Shown: positions 50,444 through 61,313 of the stretch, piece by piece
Layout: each line of letters starts with the position of its first letter
Numbering within the stretch: the stretch's first letter is position 1
NCBI GenBank assembly: GCA_963746465.1
Contig: CAVVAY010000008.1
Location: 1-64,000 of the forward strand
Reading direction: 5' to 3'
DNA: 64,000 nt
Origin: CAVVAY01 sp963746465
GTDB taxonomy: Bacteria; Actinomycetota; Actinomycetes; JACCUZ01
Notes under the pieces: generated by a model
Databases searched by the model: none
The model's input: only the letters and a program-made list of their open reading frames with translations
What the model was told of the DNA's origin: nothing
Translations under genes and position numbers: made by a program

Positions 50444-53143
50444 GTGAAAGAGCCGACCGAGCCGCCGCGCCACCGCTTGCTCCTGCTCGACGGGCACTCC
50501 CTGGCCTACCGCGCGTTCTACGCCCTTCCGGTCGAGAACTTCTCGACCACCACGGGGCAGCCGACCAACGCGGTCTACGGCTTCACCTCGATGCTGATCA
50601 ACGTGATGCGCGACGAGAACCCCTCCCACGTCGCGGTCGCGTTCGACGTGTCCCGCAAGACGTTCCGCTCCGAGCTGTTCGCCGACTACAAGGCCAACCG
50701 CACCGCGAGCCCGACCGACTTCGGGGGGCAGGTCGACCTGGTCAAGGAGGTGCTCGAGGCGCTGCGCATCCCGTCCTTGCAGGCCGAGGGCTACGAGGCC
50801 GACGACGTCATCGCGACCGTCACCGCCAGGGCCGAGCGCGAGGGCTTCGACGTGCTGATCTGCACCGGCGACCGCGACGCCCTGCAGCTGGTGAGTGACC
50901 GGGTCACGGTGCTCTACCCGCGCAAGGGCGTCTCCGACATGTGGCGGTTCACTCCCGAGTCGGTGCAGGAGAAGTACGGCCTGAGCCCGGCGCAGTACCC
51001 CGACTTCGCGGCGCTGCGTGGCGACCCGAGCGACAACCTGCCCAACATCCCGAGCGTCGGGGAGAAGACCGCGACCAAGTGGATCTCGGAGTTCGGCGAC
51101 CTCGACCAGCTGGTGGCCCGGGTCGACGAGGTCAAGGGCAAGGCTGGCGACGCGCTGCGGGCGCACCTCGCGCAGGTGGTGCAGAACCGCCAGCTCACCG
51201 AGCTGGTCCGCGACGTGCCCATCGAGGTGATGCCGGGCGACCTGGCGCGCACCAACTGGGAGCGCGACGAGGTGCACAGGGTGTTCGACACCCTCGAGTT
51301 CCGGGTGCTGCGCGACCGTCTCTACGCCACGGTCGAGGCTGCGACTCCGGAGGCGGACGAGGGCTTCGAGGTGACCTTCCGGGTGCTGGGGCCGGCCGAG
51401 GTCGCGCCGTGGCTGGCCGCGCACGCGCGGACCGGTGCGCGCACCGGCGTACACATCTCCGGGTTCTGGGGCGCGGGCACCGGCGACGTGACCGGGGTCG
51501 CGCTGGCGACGGCCGACGGCGAGGGTGGCTGGTTCGCGCCGGAGGACCTGGAGCCGGGCGACGAGCAGGCCGTCGCGGTCTGGCTGGCCGACGAGTCCGC
51601 GCCCAAGGCACTGCACGACGCGAAGGGTCCGACGCTGGCGTTCGCGGCCCGCGGCTGGGACCTGCGTGGCGTGACCAGCGACACCGCCCTGTCGGCGTAC
51701 CTCGCGATGCCCGACCAGCGCAGCTACGACCTGGCCGACCTCGCCCTGCGCTACCTCCGCCGCGAGCTGCGGGCCGAGGAGGGCGACGGCGGGGGGCAGC
51801 TGGCGTTCGGCCTCGACGGCGGCGACGACACGGCGGCGGCGGAGTCCGACGTGCTGCGGGCGCGTGCCGTGTACGAGCTGGCCGACGCCCTCGACACCGA
51901 GCTGGCGAACAAGGAGGCCACCGAGCTGCTGCGCGACCTCGAGCTGCCGCTCGTGGGCGTGCTGGCCGGCATGGAGCGGGCCGGCATCGCGGTCGACACC
52001 GAGCACCTGGCGGACCTGGAGTCGCAGTTCGGCGGTGCGGTGAAGGCGGCGGCCGACGACGCCTTCGCGGTGATCGGGCGCGAGATCAACCTCGGCTCCC
52101 CGAAGCAGCTGCAGGTGCTGCTGTTCGACGAGCTCAACATGCCGAAGACCAAGCGCACCAAGACCGGCTACACGACCGACGCCGACGCCCTGCAGGCGCT
52201 GTTCGCGCAGACCGGGCACCCGTTCCTGGAGGCGGTGCTCCGCCACCGGGACGCGACCCGGCTCAAGGTGACCGTCGACGGTCTGCTCAAGACCGTCGCC
52301 GACGACGGCCGCATCCACACGACCTTCAACCAGATGATCGCCGCCACCGGCCGGCTCTCGTCGACCGAGCCCAACCTGCAGAACATCCCGATCCGCACCG
52401 AGGAGGGCCGCCGGATCCGCGAGGCGTTCGTCGTCGGGCCGGCCGGCGAGTCGCTGCTGACTGCCGACTACAGCCAGATCGAGATGCGGATCATGGCGCA
52501 CCTCTCCGAGGACGAGGCGCTGATCGAGGCCTTCCACTCCGGGGAGGACCTGCACGCGTTCACGGCGTCGCGGGTCTTCGGCGTCGCGCCCGGAGACGTC
52601 ACCCACGCGCAGCGCGCCAAGATCAAGGCGATGAGCTACGGGCTGGCCTACGGCCTCAGCGCGTTCGGCCTGTCCCGCCAGCTCGGCATCGGCACCGACG
52701 AGGCCAAGGGGCTGATGGACGAGTACTTCCTGCGCTTCGGCGGGGTGCGCGACTACCTCGGTGACGTCGTCGCCGAGGCCCGCAAGACCGGCTTCACCGA
52801 GACGGTGCTCGGCCGCCGCCGCTACCTGCCGGACCTGACCAGCGACAACCGGCAGCGCCGCGAGATCGCCGAGCGGATGGCGCTGAACGCGCCGATCCAG
52901 GGCTCGGCCGCCGACCTCGTCAAGGTCGCCATGCTCGGCGTCGACCGCGCGCTCGGCGCCGAGCGGCTGGCCAGCCGGATGCTGCTCCAGGTGCACGACG
53001 AGCTGGTCCTCGAGGTGGCCCCGGGGGAGCGGGAGGCGGTCGAGGCACTGGTACGCCGGGAGATGGGCGCGGCCTACGACCTGCGGGTGCCGCTGGACGT
53101 GTCGGTCGGGGTCGGGCGCACCTGGCAGGACGCCGGGCACTGA
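50444..53143 (+). CDS. polA: DNA polymerase I
   Basis: An 899-residue family-A polymerase for Okazaki fragment processing and repair. The 5' nuclease domain (about 1-300) has LLLLDGHSLAYRAFYALP, EADDVIATV, CTGDRDALQLV and GDPSDNLPNIPSVGEKTA. The middle 3'-5' exonuclease fold (about 315-500) appears degenerate: the usual DxE and Asp ligands are not seen, as in mycobacterial PolA. The polymerase domain has motif A LLTADYSQIEMRIMAHLS (near 672), motif B KIKAMSYGLAYGLSAFG (near 727) and motif C LQVHDELVLEV (near 850). Start GTG 50444 fits the leaderless promoter. Confidence 0.97.
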   Translation: MKEPTEPPRHRLLLLDGHSLAYRAFYALPVENFSTTTGQPTNAVYGFTSMLINVMRDENPSHVAVAFDVSRKTFRSELFADYKANRTASPTDFGGQVDLVKEVLEALRIPSLQAEGYEADDVIATVTARAEREGFDVLICTGDRDALQLVSDRVTVLYPRKGVSDMWRFTPESVQEKYGLSPAQYPDFAALRGDPSDNLPNIPSVGEKTATKWISEFGDLDQLVARVDEVKGKAGDALRAHLAQVVQNRQLTELVRDVPIEVMPGDLARTNWERDEVHRVFDTLEFRVLRDRLYATVEAATPEADEGFEVTFRVLGPAEVAPWLAAHARTGARTGVHISGFWGAGTGDVTGVALATADGEGGWFAPEDLEPGDEQAVAVWLADESAPKALHDAKGPTLAFAARGWDLRGVTSDTALSAYLAMPDQRSYDLADLALRYLRRELRAEEGDGGGQLAFGLDGGDDTAAAESDVLRARAVYELADALDTELANKEATELLRDLELPLVGVLAGMERAGIAVDTEHLADLESQFGGAVKAAADDAFAVIGREINLGSPKQLQVLLFDELNMPKTKRTKTGYTTDADALQALFAQTGHPFLEAVLRHRDATRLKVTVDGLLKTVADDGRIHTTFNQMIAATGRLSSTEPNLQNIPIRTEEGRRIREAFVVGPAGESLLTADYSQIEMRIMAHLSEDEALIEAFHSGEDLHAFTASRVFGVAPGDVTHAQRAKIKAMSYGLAYGLSAFGLSRQLGIGTDEAKGLMDEYFLRFGGVRDYLGDVVAEARKTGFTETVLGRRRYLPDLTSDNRQRREIAERMALNAPIQGSAADLVKVAMLGVDRALGAERLASRMLLQVHDELVLEVAPGEREAVEALVRREMGAAYDLRVPLDVSVGVGRTWQDAGH

Positions 53144-53288
53144 CGGCGGCGCGGCCGCACGCCTGGCGACCGAACGCACCGTGAACGGGCGATGACGGTA
53201 CGAATCGGTATCACCCCCCGGGTTCCGAGCCTCCGTCCCTCGACGTACGGTCGATTGGTCCACGACCCACGGGGAAGGCCCGACAGCC

Positions 53289-54555
53289 ATGCATCCGCGT
53301 CGCCTCCGCCTGCCTGCTGCCGCTCTGGCGGCCGGGCTGCCGGTGCTGCTCGCGGGGATGCTGGCGGCGCCCGGCGGCGCGGGTCCTCGTCGGGCCGACC
53401 GACGACACCGTGCGCACGGTGAACGTCGACCCGCCGCCGGCCGCCCTGGCCGACGAGCAGCTCGGTCTGGACGGTGCGCACCCGCCGGTCCCCAGCGCCA
53501 GCCAGGTCGAGGATGCGGTGACCCACGACGGACCGGCGGGGGTGACGGCAACCGCGGCGTGCCGATCCGGGTGTCCGGGACGTGCGCTGCCGGCCCGGGT
53601 GCTGATCGCCTACCGGAACGCGGCCGACTCCCTTCGGCGCAGCGACGCGGGCTGCCACCTGCACTGGAGCCTGGTGGCCGGCCATCGGCAAGGTCGAGTC
53701 CGGTCACGCGTACGGCGGCGCGCTGGACCGCGGCGGCCGCACCCTGTCACCGATCCTCGGGCCCGGTGCTCGACGGGGCCGGGGACTTCGCCGCGATCAG
53801 CGACAGCGACGGCGGGAAGTTCGACGGCGACAGCACCTGGGACCGTGCGGTCGGGACCGATGCAGTTCATCCCCTCCTCCTGGGCGCTCTGGGGCCGCGA
53901 CGGCGACGGCGACGGGCGCAGCGACCCGTCCGACATCGACGACGCGTCACTGGCGACCGCGTCCTACCTGTGCGCCGGCGACCGCGACCTCGAGCGTGGA
54001 GAAGGACCGGCGCGCCGCCGTCTTCAGCTACAACCACTCGTGGGACTACGTCGACCTCGTGCTGGCCTGGGCCGACGCCTACGCCACCGGTACGCCGGTC
54101 TCGACCGTCCAGCTGGCCGGTGCCCGCGAGGACCGGGACGACGAGCGACCACGGCAAGGGGACCGGGCCGGTCGCCGGACCGGCCGCCGTCGGCCCGGCC
54201 GACCTCCGGTCCCACCGCGGCCGCCTCGCCGAGCCCGACGCCGGCCGCGCAGCCACCGGCCTCGGCCGCCCCGACGGTCGCCCCCGACCCGACCCCGAGC
54301 AGCAGCCCCCCGCCGGACGCCGGCCCGGACCCGACGACCGACCCGACGACGCCGCGTGCCCCACCGCGACCCCGACCGGCAGCCCGAGCGGTACGGCGAC
54401 CGGCGACCCGACCGCGACTGCCACCGGGACGCCGACGCCCACCGAGACCGCCAGCCCGACACCGACGCCCACCGGCACGGAGACCGCCACGCCCACCGGG
54501 TCACCGACGCCGACCTCGACGGCGACCGGCTGCCCGACACCGCCAGGCACCCTGA
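53289..54555 (+). pseudogene. Secreted lytic murein transglycosylase with Thr/Pro-rich tail, many frameshifts
   Basis: Joining successive frames gives one exported lytic transglycosylase: signal peptide from ATG 53289 (RLPAAALAAGLPVLLAGMLA), DEQLGLDGAHPPVP, LPARVLIAYRNAADSL, AIGKVESGHAYGGALD (catalytic Glu), DGGKFDGDSTWDRAVG, GPMQFIPSSWALWGRDGDGD and AAVFSYNHSWDYVDLVL. A Thr/Pro/Ser-rich tail ends near 54555. Frame changes fall near 53386, 53684, 53764, 53858 and 53993 and again in the tail; in the cases checked each fits one extra base (for example a G between GCC and GCC in VAAIGK). Motifs remain intact, so the real gene is probably functional. Confidence 0.8.
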
Positions 54556-54603
54556 CTCGATCTGCCTCCGCAGCGTTGCCGCTGCGTGGCAGACTGCGCG
54601 CCC

Positions 54604-56055
54604 GTGACCACCTCCCACTGTCCCGGCGCGCCGGCATCCTCGCCGCGCTCTGCGGCCTCGTCCTGGTCCCGTGCCCTCGCGGGCTGCTCGGGCGAGAACG
54701 AGGCCGTGGCCGCCCAGCAGCGCGAGCAGTCGACCCGCGCCGACGTCCCGCTGAAGTCCTGTGACGAGGTGGCCTGCACCGGGGACCTGGACGGTGCGGC
54801 CTACGAGATCCAGCTGCCCGACGCGTGGAACGGCACGCTGCTCCTCTACTCGCACGGCTACCGCCAGGCCGAGTCGTCACCGCCGGACTTCGAGCCGTCG
54901 ACACCGAGCCGGCGCCGGCGCCGAGCGCGGAGACCGCGAGCGCGCTGCTCGCCGAGGGCTACGCGCTGGCCGGGTCGGCGTTCGCGACGAACGGCTGGGA
55001 CGTGCTGGACGGCGTCAAGGCCGGCGAGCAGCTGCACAGCTTCTTCACCGAGAAGGTCGGCGAGCCGGACCGGGTCTACGTCTGGGGCGACTCGCTCGGC
55101 GGGCTGATCACCCAGACGCTGGCCGAGAAGCACCCCGAGTGGGTCTCCGGAGCGGCACCGCTGTGCGGCGTGCTGGCCGGCAGCAACCTGAACCTCGACC
55201 TCGCGCTGGACGTCGCCTACGCGGTGAAGACGCTGATCTACCCCGACCTCAAGCTGACCGGTTTCGCCAGCCACGAGGAGGCCGTGCAGAACTGGCAGGG
55301 CGCCTTCGAGGCGATCACCGAGGCGGGCGGCGACACGAAGAACGGCGTCCCGGCCATCCTGCTCACCGCGGCCCTGGTCGACGCGCCGACCAAGACGAAG
55401 ACCTACGACGGCTCGACGATCGAGTCGCAGGTGCGGGCGCGCGCCGAGTCGATCCTCACGGCGCTCGGCTACGGCACCTACGGCCGCTACGAGATCGAGC
55501 AGCGGGTGGGTGGCAACGCGTCGGGCAACGATCAGACCGACTACGCGGCGCGGGTCAGCGAGGAGGAGCGGTCGCTGATCGAGACGGTGTCCAGCGGGGC
55601 GACCGACGCGCTGCTCGAGAGCTGGACGCGCGGCGAGCGGGTGACGGCCGACGAGACGGCGCGCGCGGCGTTCGACGCGATGGGCAACCCGACCGGCAGG
55701 CTCGCAGGACCCGACGGTCACCCTGCACACGACGGCCGACCCGCTGGTGCTCGTGCAGAACGAGTCGGTCTTCCGTGACCGCGTCTACGCGGCGAAGGGC
55801 CGGACCGCGCGACCTGCTCCAGCTCTACACGCTTGGCGCCGGCGACCTACTCGGCTGACACCGGCGCGCCCTACGGCGCCGGCCACTGCAACTTCACCAC
55901 CGAGCAGCGGGTCGGCGTCATCAACCTGCTCGACCAGCTGGGTGCGCGAGGGCACCGTGCCCGGGTCGGCGTCCATCGCGACGTACTTCCCGGGCGACGA
56001 GTCGGTGGTCAGCCACTACACGCCGGCCGACTGGCCGACCGAGGCGGTCGGCTGA
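54604..56055 (+). pseudogene. Alpha/beta-hydrolase fold lipoprotein, several frameshifts
   Basis: From GTG 54604, frames combine into an exported lipoprotein: a signal GILAALCGLVLVP leads to lipobox ALAGC, then DLDGAAYEIQLPDAWNGTLL and LYSHGYRQ. A long clean stretch (54900-55700) holds the nucleophile elbow VYVWGDSLGGLIT (GxSxG) and DALLESWTRGERV. The C-terminal part has TTADPLVLVQNESVF (Asp) and GAPYGAGHCNFTTEQRVGV (His), completing a triad, and ends near DWPTEAVG at 56055. Indels lie near 54617, 54672, 54897, 55704, 55795, 55838 and 55941. Probably a secreted esterase or peptidase; substrate unknown. Confidence 0.72.
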
Positions 56056-56065
56056 CCGCAGGCGA

Positions 56066-57358
56066 TCAGCGCGAGGCCGTCCGGGCGCCGGCGGGCTTCC
56101 GGCGGTGCTCGTGCACCTCGGCGAGGACGCCGGTAGCGACCAGGCCGGTCGCCGCGACCAGCACGCAGCCGATGATCTCGGTCGTCGAGCCGTGCCACCG
56201 TCCGAGGACCAGCGGCGAGCAGAAGGGCGAGGGCCGCCCAGACCGCGACCAGGGCCCGCCGGTCGGTCGCTGCCAGCCGGGAGTAGAGCAGCAGCTGCGC
56301 GAGCGCGTACAGCGAGCCGGCCGCTGCGAACAGCCAGACCCTGGCGCCAGCGACGCGTACGCCGACCCGCCCACGAGTGCGACCACGAGGTCCCCGAGCA
56401 CCGCGCACACGACAGTGACGATCACGCCGCATGCCGCGACAGCGGCCACCGAGCGCACCGCCGCCCGCCGCCGCCGCAGCTCGTCGGACAGCGCGGGCAG
56501 CGCGACGACGGCGATGAAGCCAGGTAGCCAGAACGCGCCCTTCGCGACGACCGCGCCGACGGCGTAGCGGCCCGGCTTCCGGCCCCGGCAGGTAGTGACG
56601 GGCGAGCAGCACGTCGACGTTGGTCAGCACGAACAGCACGAGCAGCGCGTGGGTCGCGTGCAGCAGCTCGGGCAGGTCCGGCCGCGCCCGGTCCGCCGGG
56701 CGCGGCGGACATCAGCCCGCGGACCATGACGTGGCCCACCAGCGCGCTAGGACCGCCCCGACCGCGGTGCCGGCCATGGTGGCGGTGACCGAGTCGCCGA
56801 CGACCACCCCACCAGGCCGCCGCCGACCTTGCCGGCGGCGGCGACGACGTACAGCGATGGCGAGCCGCGGAACCGCTCGGTCCCTGCAGGATGCCCGAGC
56901 TGGACGCCGGTGACCGTCAGCGGCGCAAGCACCAGCGGCAGCCACCAGACCGCCCCGCCGCGGACAGGTGCAGCAGCGCGGCGAGCACCGGCGCCGCGGC
57001 CAGGGTCAGCGGCCGGCGACCGAGGGCGCTGCCAGGGCGAGCCGGTACAGGCGCGGACGCCTCGGCGCCGCACGGTCCCGGGTCACCGGCCAGCACGCGG
57101 GCGGTCACGGTCTGCAGCCCGAGGGCGGCGACGTTGCCGATGAGCACGAGCCCCGAGCAGCGCGCCCAGCGCGCCGAAGCCGGTCGGGCCCGAGCAGCCC
57201 GGGAGGCGACCAGGTTCAGCGCGTAGCCGAGGAGGTTGGCCACCGCCATGGCCCGACCGCGACCCAGGTCGCGCCCGACCGGGCGGCGCGGCACGGCCGC
57301 GGCGGGGGACGGTGCCGAGCACGGGGCGCTCGACGGCGTCGGGGGAGGTGTCGTCCAT
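56066..57358 (-). pseudogene. Oligosaccharide flippase-family membrane protein, frameshifted
   Basis: Successive minus-strand frames from ATG 57358 (MDDTSPDAVERPVLGTVPRR) give a polytopic protein: AMAVANLLGYALNLVASR, GFGALGAL, GLVLIGNVAALGLQTVTARV, FRGSPSLYVVAAAGKVGGGL, ELLHATHALLVLFVLTNVDV, LLARHYLPGPEAG, AFWLPGFIAVVALPALSDEL and GVIVTVVCAVLGDLVVALVG, then a short basic tail to the stop at 56066. The pattern fits Wzx/MATE-type polysaccharide flippases. It converges with the hydrolase gene and is divergent from the membrane protein at 57479, in a cell-envelope glycan cluster. At least six frame changes are needed. Confidence 0.7.
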
Positions 57359-57478
57359 GGGGTCGTCGGTCGCGCGGGGGGAGTCCGCCGACGGCCGGGC
57401 CGGTCGTAGGGTGACCGCGTCGGCTGGTCCGGCACACCCTAGCCCTGGGACGCCGGCCGAGGAGGCGACATCGACGCG

Positions 57479-59182
57479 GTGCGCTCGTGGGCGGTGCCGG
57501 GCTGGGCGGTGGTGCTCGGGCCTGCTCGTCCTCGGTCCGGCACTCGGGCGCGGGCTACGTCCTCAGCTACGACATGGTGTTCGTGCCCGACCCGAGCTTC
57601 TCGTGGAACCAGCTCGGGCTGGGCGCCGAGCTGCCGCGCGCGGTGCCGCTGGACGCGGTCACGACCGCCGCTCGCGGCCGTCGTCCCGGCGCAGCTGCTG
57701 CAGAAGCTCGTCCTGCTCGGCGGCGCTGGTCGCGGCGGGCGCCGGTGCGGCCCGGCTGGTGCCCGATCGTCCTCGGTGCGGTCCGGCTGGTGGCCGTCAC
57801 CTGGCGTGTGGAACCCCTACGTCGCCGAACGCCTGGTGCTCGGGCACTGGGGGCTGCTGCTGGCGTACGGGGCGCTGCCCTGGCTGGTGGCAGCGGTCCG
57901 CCGCGGGCGCGGGGAGCCCGGTGGCCTGCCGCCGTGGTGGTCCTGCTGGCGGTCTGCGCGCTGACCCCACCGGCGGCCTGCTGGGCCTCGCGGTCCTGCT
58001 GGTCGGCGGGTGGGGCCGGGTACCGCGGCGCGCGCCGGCTTGCTGCGGCCCTCGGCGGATGGCTGCTGCTGAACGCGGCGTGGTGGCTGCCGGGCCTGCT
58101 GCACGCGTCGGCCGCCAGGACCGACGAGGCGTCGGTGGCGGCCTTCGCCGCCCGCGCCGAGCTGCCCGGCGGCGTGCTGCCGACGTTGCTCGGGCTGGGC
58201 GGGGTGTGGAACGCTCTGTCGTGCCGGACAGCAGGAGACACGCCCTGGCCGTCGGCGGGGCTGCTGCTGATCGGTCGGTCTGGCAGCGCCGGTGCCGGCT
58301 GCTTTTCCGGGCGGGACCGGCAGCTGGCGGTCGTGCTGGGAGTGCTCGCCGGCCTCGGGCTGGTGCTTGCGCTGCTCGGCGCGCTCCCGGGGACCCGTGA
58401 GGTCCTGGAGTGGCTGGTGGCCACGGTGCCGGGCGGCGGCCTGCTGCGCGACGGGCACAAGTTCGTCGCGCTGGCCGTCGCCGCTCGCGGCGGTCCTGGC
58501 GGCCTGCGGCGCCGAGCGGCTGGCCCTGCCGCGTCCCGGACCGGACGGCTGCCGCCGCCGTGGTCTGCCGGTGATCGCGCTGGTGCAGGTCGCGCTGCTG
58601 CCCGGACCTGGCGTGGGGCGCGGGCGACGGCTGGACGCGGTGCACTACCCGGCGCGTGGTCGAGGTGCGGGCCGCGGTCGCCGCCGAGCGGGCGCGCGGT
58701 GACCTGCTGCTGCTCCCGTGGGGCTCGTTCCGGCGGTACGCGTGGAACGACGGACGCACCGTCCTCGACCCGGCGCGGCGGTTCTTCCCTCGCGACGTCC
58801 TCGCCGACGACCGGCTGGTCGTCGGCGGCACGGTGCTGGCGGCGGAGGACGCCCCGGTCGCCGCGATCGCCCGGCGGCTGGCGCGGACGGCCGGCTCGAC
58901 GCGGCCTTCCTCCGGCGGCACGGTGTACGACTGGTCCTGGTCCAGACCGATCAGCCCGGCGGCAGCACGGTCGGTCGCCGGGACCGTCGAGGTCGCCCGG
59001 GCGACCGGGCCTGGTGCTGCCCGGGTGCCCGGCCGGGTGGTCCGGTGGCCGCGCAGTCCGGGCCGGCACGACGGGCCGGTGGCCCGCAGACGGTGGTGGT
59101 CGTCGACCTCGCCGCGGCGGCAGTGGTGCTCGCCGCCCTGCTGTCCTGGTGCTGTCGACGTCGGCGACGCCGCCGGGCCTGA
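57479..59182 (+). pseudogene. Large polytopic membrane protein of the aftD neighbourhood (Rv0226c-like), frameshifted
   Basis: From GTG 57479 (VRSWAVPGWAVVLG) frames combine into a protein of about 560 residues with about 10 membrane helices: YVLSYDMVFVPDPSFSWNQL, GLGAELPRAVPLDAVTTA, VWNPYVAERLVLGHWGLLL, YGALPWLVAAVRRGRGEP, WWLPGLLHASAARTDEAS, LPGGVLPTLLGLGGVWN, GLLRDGHKFVALAVA, RGDLLLLPWGSFRRYAWND and a last helix DLAAAAVVLAALLSWCC before an Arg-rich end. Such proteins sit beside glycosyltransferases in mycobacterial envelope clusters and may be GT-C-like; the function is unproven. At least seven frame changes are needed. Confidence 0.65.
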
Positions 59183-59249
59183 ACGCGGCGCCGCCGGGGA
59201 TGTCGCGCTGTTACGCTCTGCCCCGGTCACTGCCGGAAGAGGAGAGTCG

Positions 59250-59392
59250 ATGGGCTCGTTCGTAGGTGTCGTGGTGGCCGCTGTCGTGGCCGGCGTCCTG
59301 GCTGATCGGCACCGCTTTCGGCCTCGTCACCTCGGCGGAGCTCGACGCCCGACCCGGTCGACAAGCCGCTCGTCGTCTACGGCGAGCGCTGA
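59250..59392 (+). pseudogene. DUF2613-like small membrane protein, two single-base insertions
   Basis: ATG 59250 follows GGAAGAGGAGAG. Removing one base near 59300 and one near 59345 gives a 46-residue protein: MGSFVGVVVAAVVAGVL, LIGTAFGLVTSAEL, then DPVDKPLVVYGER and a stop at 59390-59392. One membrane helix followed by a short external tail ending near Tyr-Gly fits the DUF2613 family; in M. tuberculosis such a gene (Rv0236A) lies beside aftD. Its end overlaps the convergent glycosyltransferase end by 16 bases. Role unknown. Confidence 0.6.
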
Positions 59393-60517
59393 ACCACCCG
59401 GCCTGACGCGGCGTCCAGGACGCCCGCGAACCGCAGCGCCGTCGCATCCCACGAGTAGCCGTCGGCGAAGGTCCGCGCCTGCTGGCCCGAGCCGGTTGCG
59501 CAGGTCGGCGTCCCGAGCAGCGTCGTCGACCGCCCGCGCCAGGCCGGCGCACGTCGTCGACCAGCAGGCCGGTGTGCGCCGTCCCGGACGGACTCGGTGA
59601 CGCCACCCGCGGACGCGGTAGGCGACGGTCGGCACCCCATGGCGCGCCGCCTCGATGCAGACCAGTCCCCAGCCCTCCTTCAGCGACGGGCACAGGTGGA
59701 CCCAGGACGCGGACATCAGCTCGTGCTTGCGGACGTCGGTGACGTAGCCGTGCAGGTGCACCCGGTCGGCGACGCCGCGGTCGACCGCGTGCGCGCGGAT
59801 CGGCGTCCTCCCAGTAGCCGTGCCCGACGACGTCGAGGTGGACGTCGTGCCGCGGGGCCAGGGCCGCGACGACGTCGACGGCGTGCTCGACCTGCTTGTG
59901 CGGCACCAGCCGGCCCACGACGCTCAGCCGCGGACCCGCGGACGGGCGCCGAGTCGCGAAGCCCCACGCCTCGGTGCCGTTGTGCACGAGGTCGATGCGG
60001 TCGGCGGCGATGCCCAGCGCCACCAGGTCCCGCGCGGGTCGACTCCGAGACCGTGACGTAGCGGCAGCCGCGGTAGACCCGCGGCGCGACCCGGGACTCC
60101 AGCCACCAGCCGATCCGCGCGGCCAACGGCCCGACGGCCACCGGCCACACCTCGCGGTGGACGTGGTGCACGAGGACGACGACCGGGCGGCGGGTGACCA
60201 GCCGGCTCCAGAACGGGACGCCGTTCTGGACGTCGACCACGACGTCGTACCGGTGCCGGAGCAGGTGCAGCAGGCCGTGCAGGTAGACGGAGAGCCGGCC
60301 ACCGACGTGCAGCACCCGGAACCGGTCCCGGTCGGACCAGCCCCGGTGCCGTCGTGCGCGGCGCAGAGCAGGGTGACGTCCCAGCCGTGCTCGCCGAGGC
60401 GGCGCGCGACGCTCTCGACGTACCGCTCCGAGCCGCCGCCCTCCGGGTGAGCGACGTCCCGCCAGTTCATGATCAGCACCCGCCGCCGGCCGGCGGGCGC
60501 GGCGAGGTCTCGGTCAT
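59377..60517 (-). pseudogene. Family 4 glycosyltransferase, frameshifted
   Basis: Minus-strand frames combine into a GT4-type glycosyltransferase of about 375 residues: ATG 60517 (MTETSPRPPAG, one indel), then VLIMNWRDVAHPEGGGSERY (nucleotide-sugar enzyme start), VARRLGEHGWDVTLLCAAHD, YDVVVDVQNGVPFWSRLV, VVVLVHHVHREVWPV, IDLVHNGTEAWGF, LSVVGRLVPHKQVEHAVDVV, HLHGYVTDVRKHELM and the ExxxxxxE-type CPSLKEGWGLVCIEAARHG, ending ALRFAGVLDAASGRVVQRSP at 59377. It probably transfers a sugar during envelope glycan assembly (Rv0225-like position). At least six frame changes. Confidence 0.75.
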
Positions 60518-60563
60518 GGGTCTGCTCGGGTCCTTCGGCTGAGGCGGGGCGGCTGCGGACAGT

Positions 60564-60569
60564 TACCGT
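60564..60569 (+). promoter_or_regulatory. -10 box of a leaderless promoter for the methyltransferase gene
   Basis: TACCGT ends six bases before the GTG at 60576 in the short divergent gap with the glycosyltransferase gene. No ribosome-binding site is visible. Confidence 0.4.
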
Positions 60570-60575
60570 AAGGCA

Positions 60576-61313
60576 GTGCCACCGCCCCCTGCCGAGAACC
60601 TGCGACGGTCGGTCGACCTGCTTCCGCGCGTTCCGGGTGGAGCAGACCGACCCGGACCGGTTCTACGGGCTGCTCGCCGCGGACTCGGTCGGCCAGCTGA
60701 GCGGCTACGCCGACCTGGCCGGCAGCACGGTGCTCGACGTCGGCGGCGGCCCGGGCTATTTCGCCACCGCGTTCCGCGCGGCCGGCGCGACCGTACCTGC
60801 CGGTCGAGGCCGACGTCGGCGAGCTGGCGGCGCGCGGCGCGCCGCAGCCCGGCAGCGTGCATCGGCGACGGGATGCGCCTCCCGGTCGCGCAGCGGCGCG
60901 GTCGACGTGTGCTTCTCGTCCAACGTCCTGGAGCACGTGCCGGACCCGTGGCGGATGGCCGACGAGATGGTCCGGGTGACCCGGCCCGGCGGCCTGGTCT
61001 ACCTGTCGTACAACTCGTGGTTCGCGCCCAACGGCGGCCACGAGACCGCGCCCTGGCACTACCTCGGCGGCAGCTACGCCCGCCGCCGCTACACCGGCGC
61101 CAGGGGCACGAGCCCAAGAACCGTTTCGGCGAGAGCCTGTTCGTGGTGCGGGTCGCCGATGCGCTGGCCTGGGCGCCGCCAGTGCGCCGCGCGTCGAGGT
61201 CCTCGCCGCCAAGCCGCGCTACCACCCGTCGTGGGCGCACTGGGTCGTGCGGCTCCCCGGCGTCCGCGAGGTCGCGGTCTGGAACCTCGCTGCTCGTGCT
61301 GCGGAAGCGATGA
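60576..61313 (+). pseudogene. Class I SAM-dependent methyltransferase, frameshifted
   Basis: From GTG 60576 frames give about 243 residues: FRVEQTDPDRFYGLLAADSV, the SAM-binding motif I STVLDVGGGPGYFATAFRAA, GDGMRLPV, VDVCFSSNVLEHVPDPWRMA, EMVRVTRPGGLVYLSYNSW, FAPNGGHETAPWHYLGG and FGESLFVVRVADALAW, ending near LLVLRKR at 61313. Position matches the Rv0224c methyltransferase of the mycobacterial cluster. Its stop overlaps the ATG of the aftD gene (ATGA at 61310-61313). Indels near 60625, 60795, 60890, 61105 and 61180. Confidence 0.75.
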
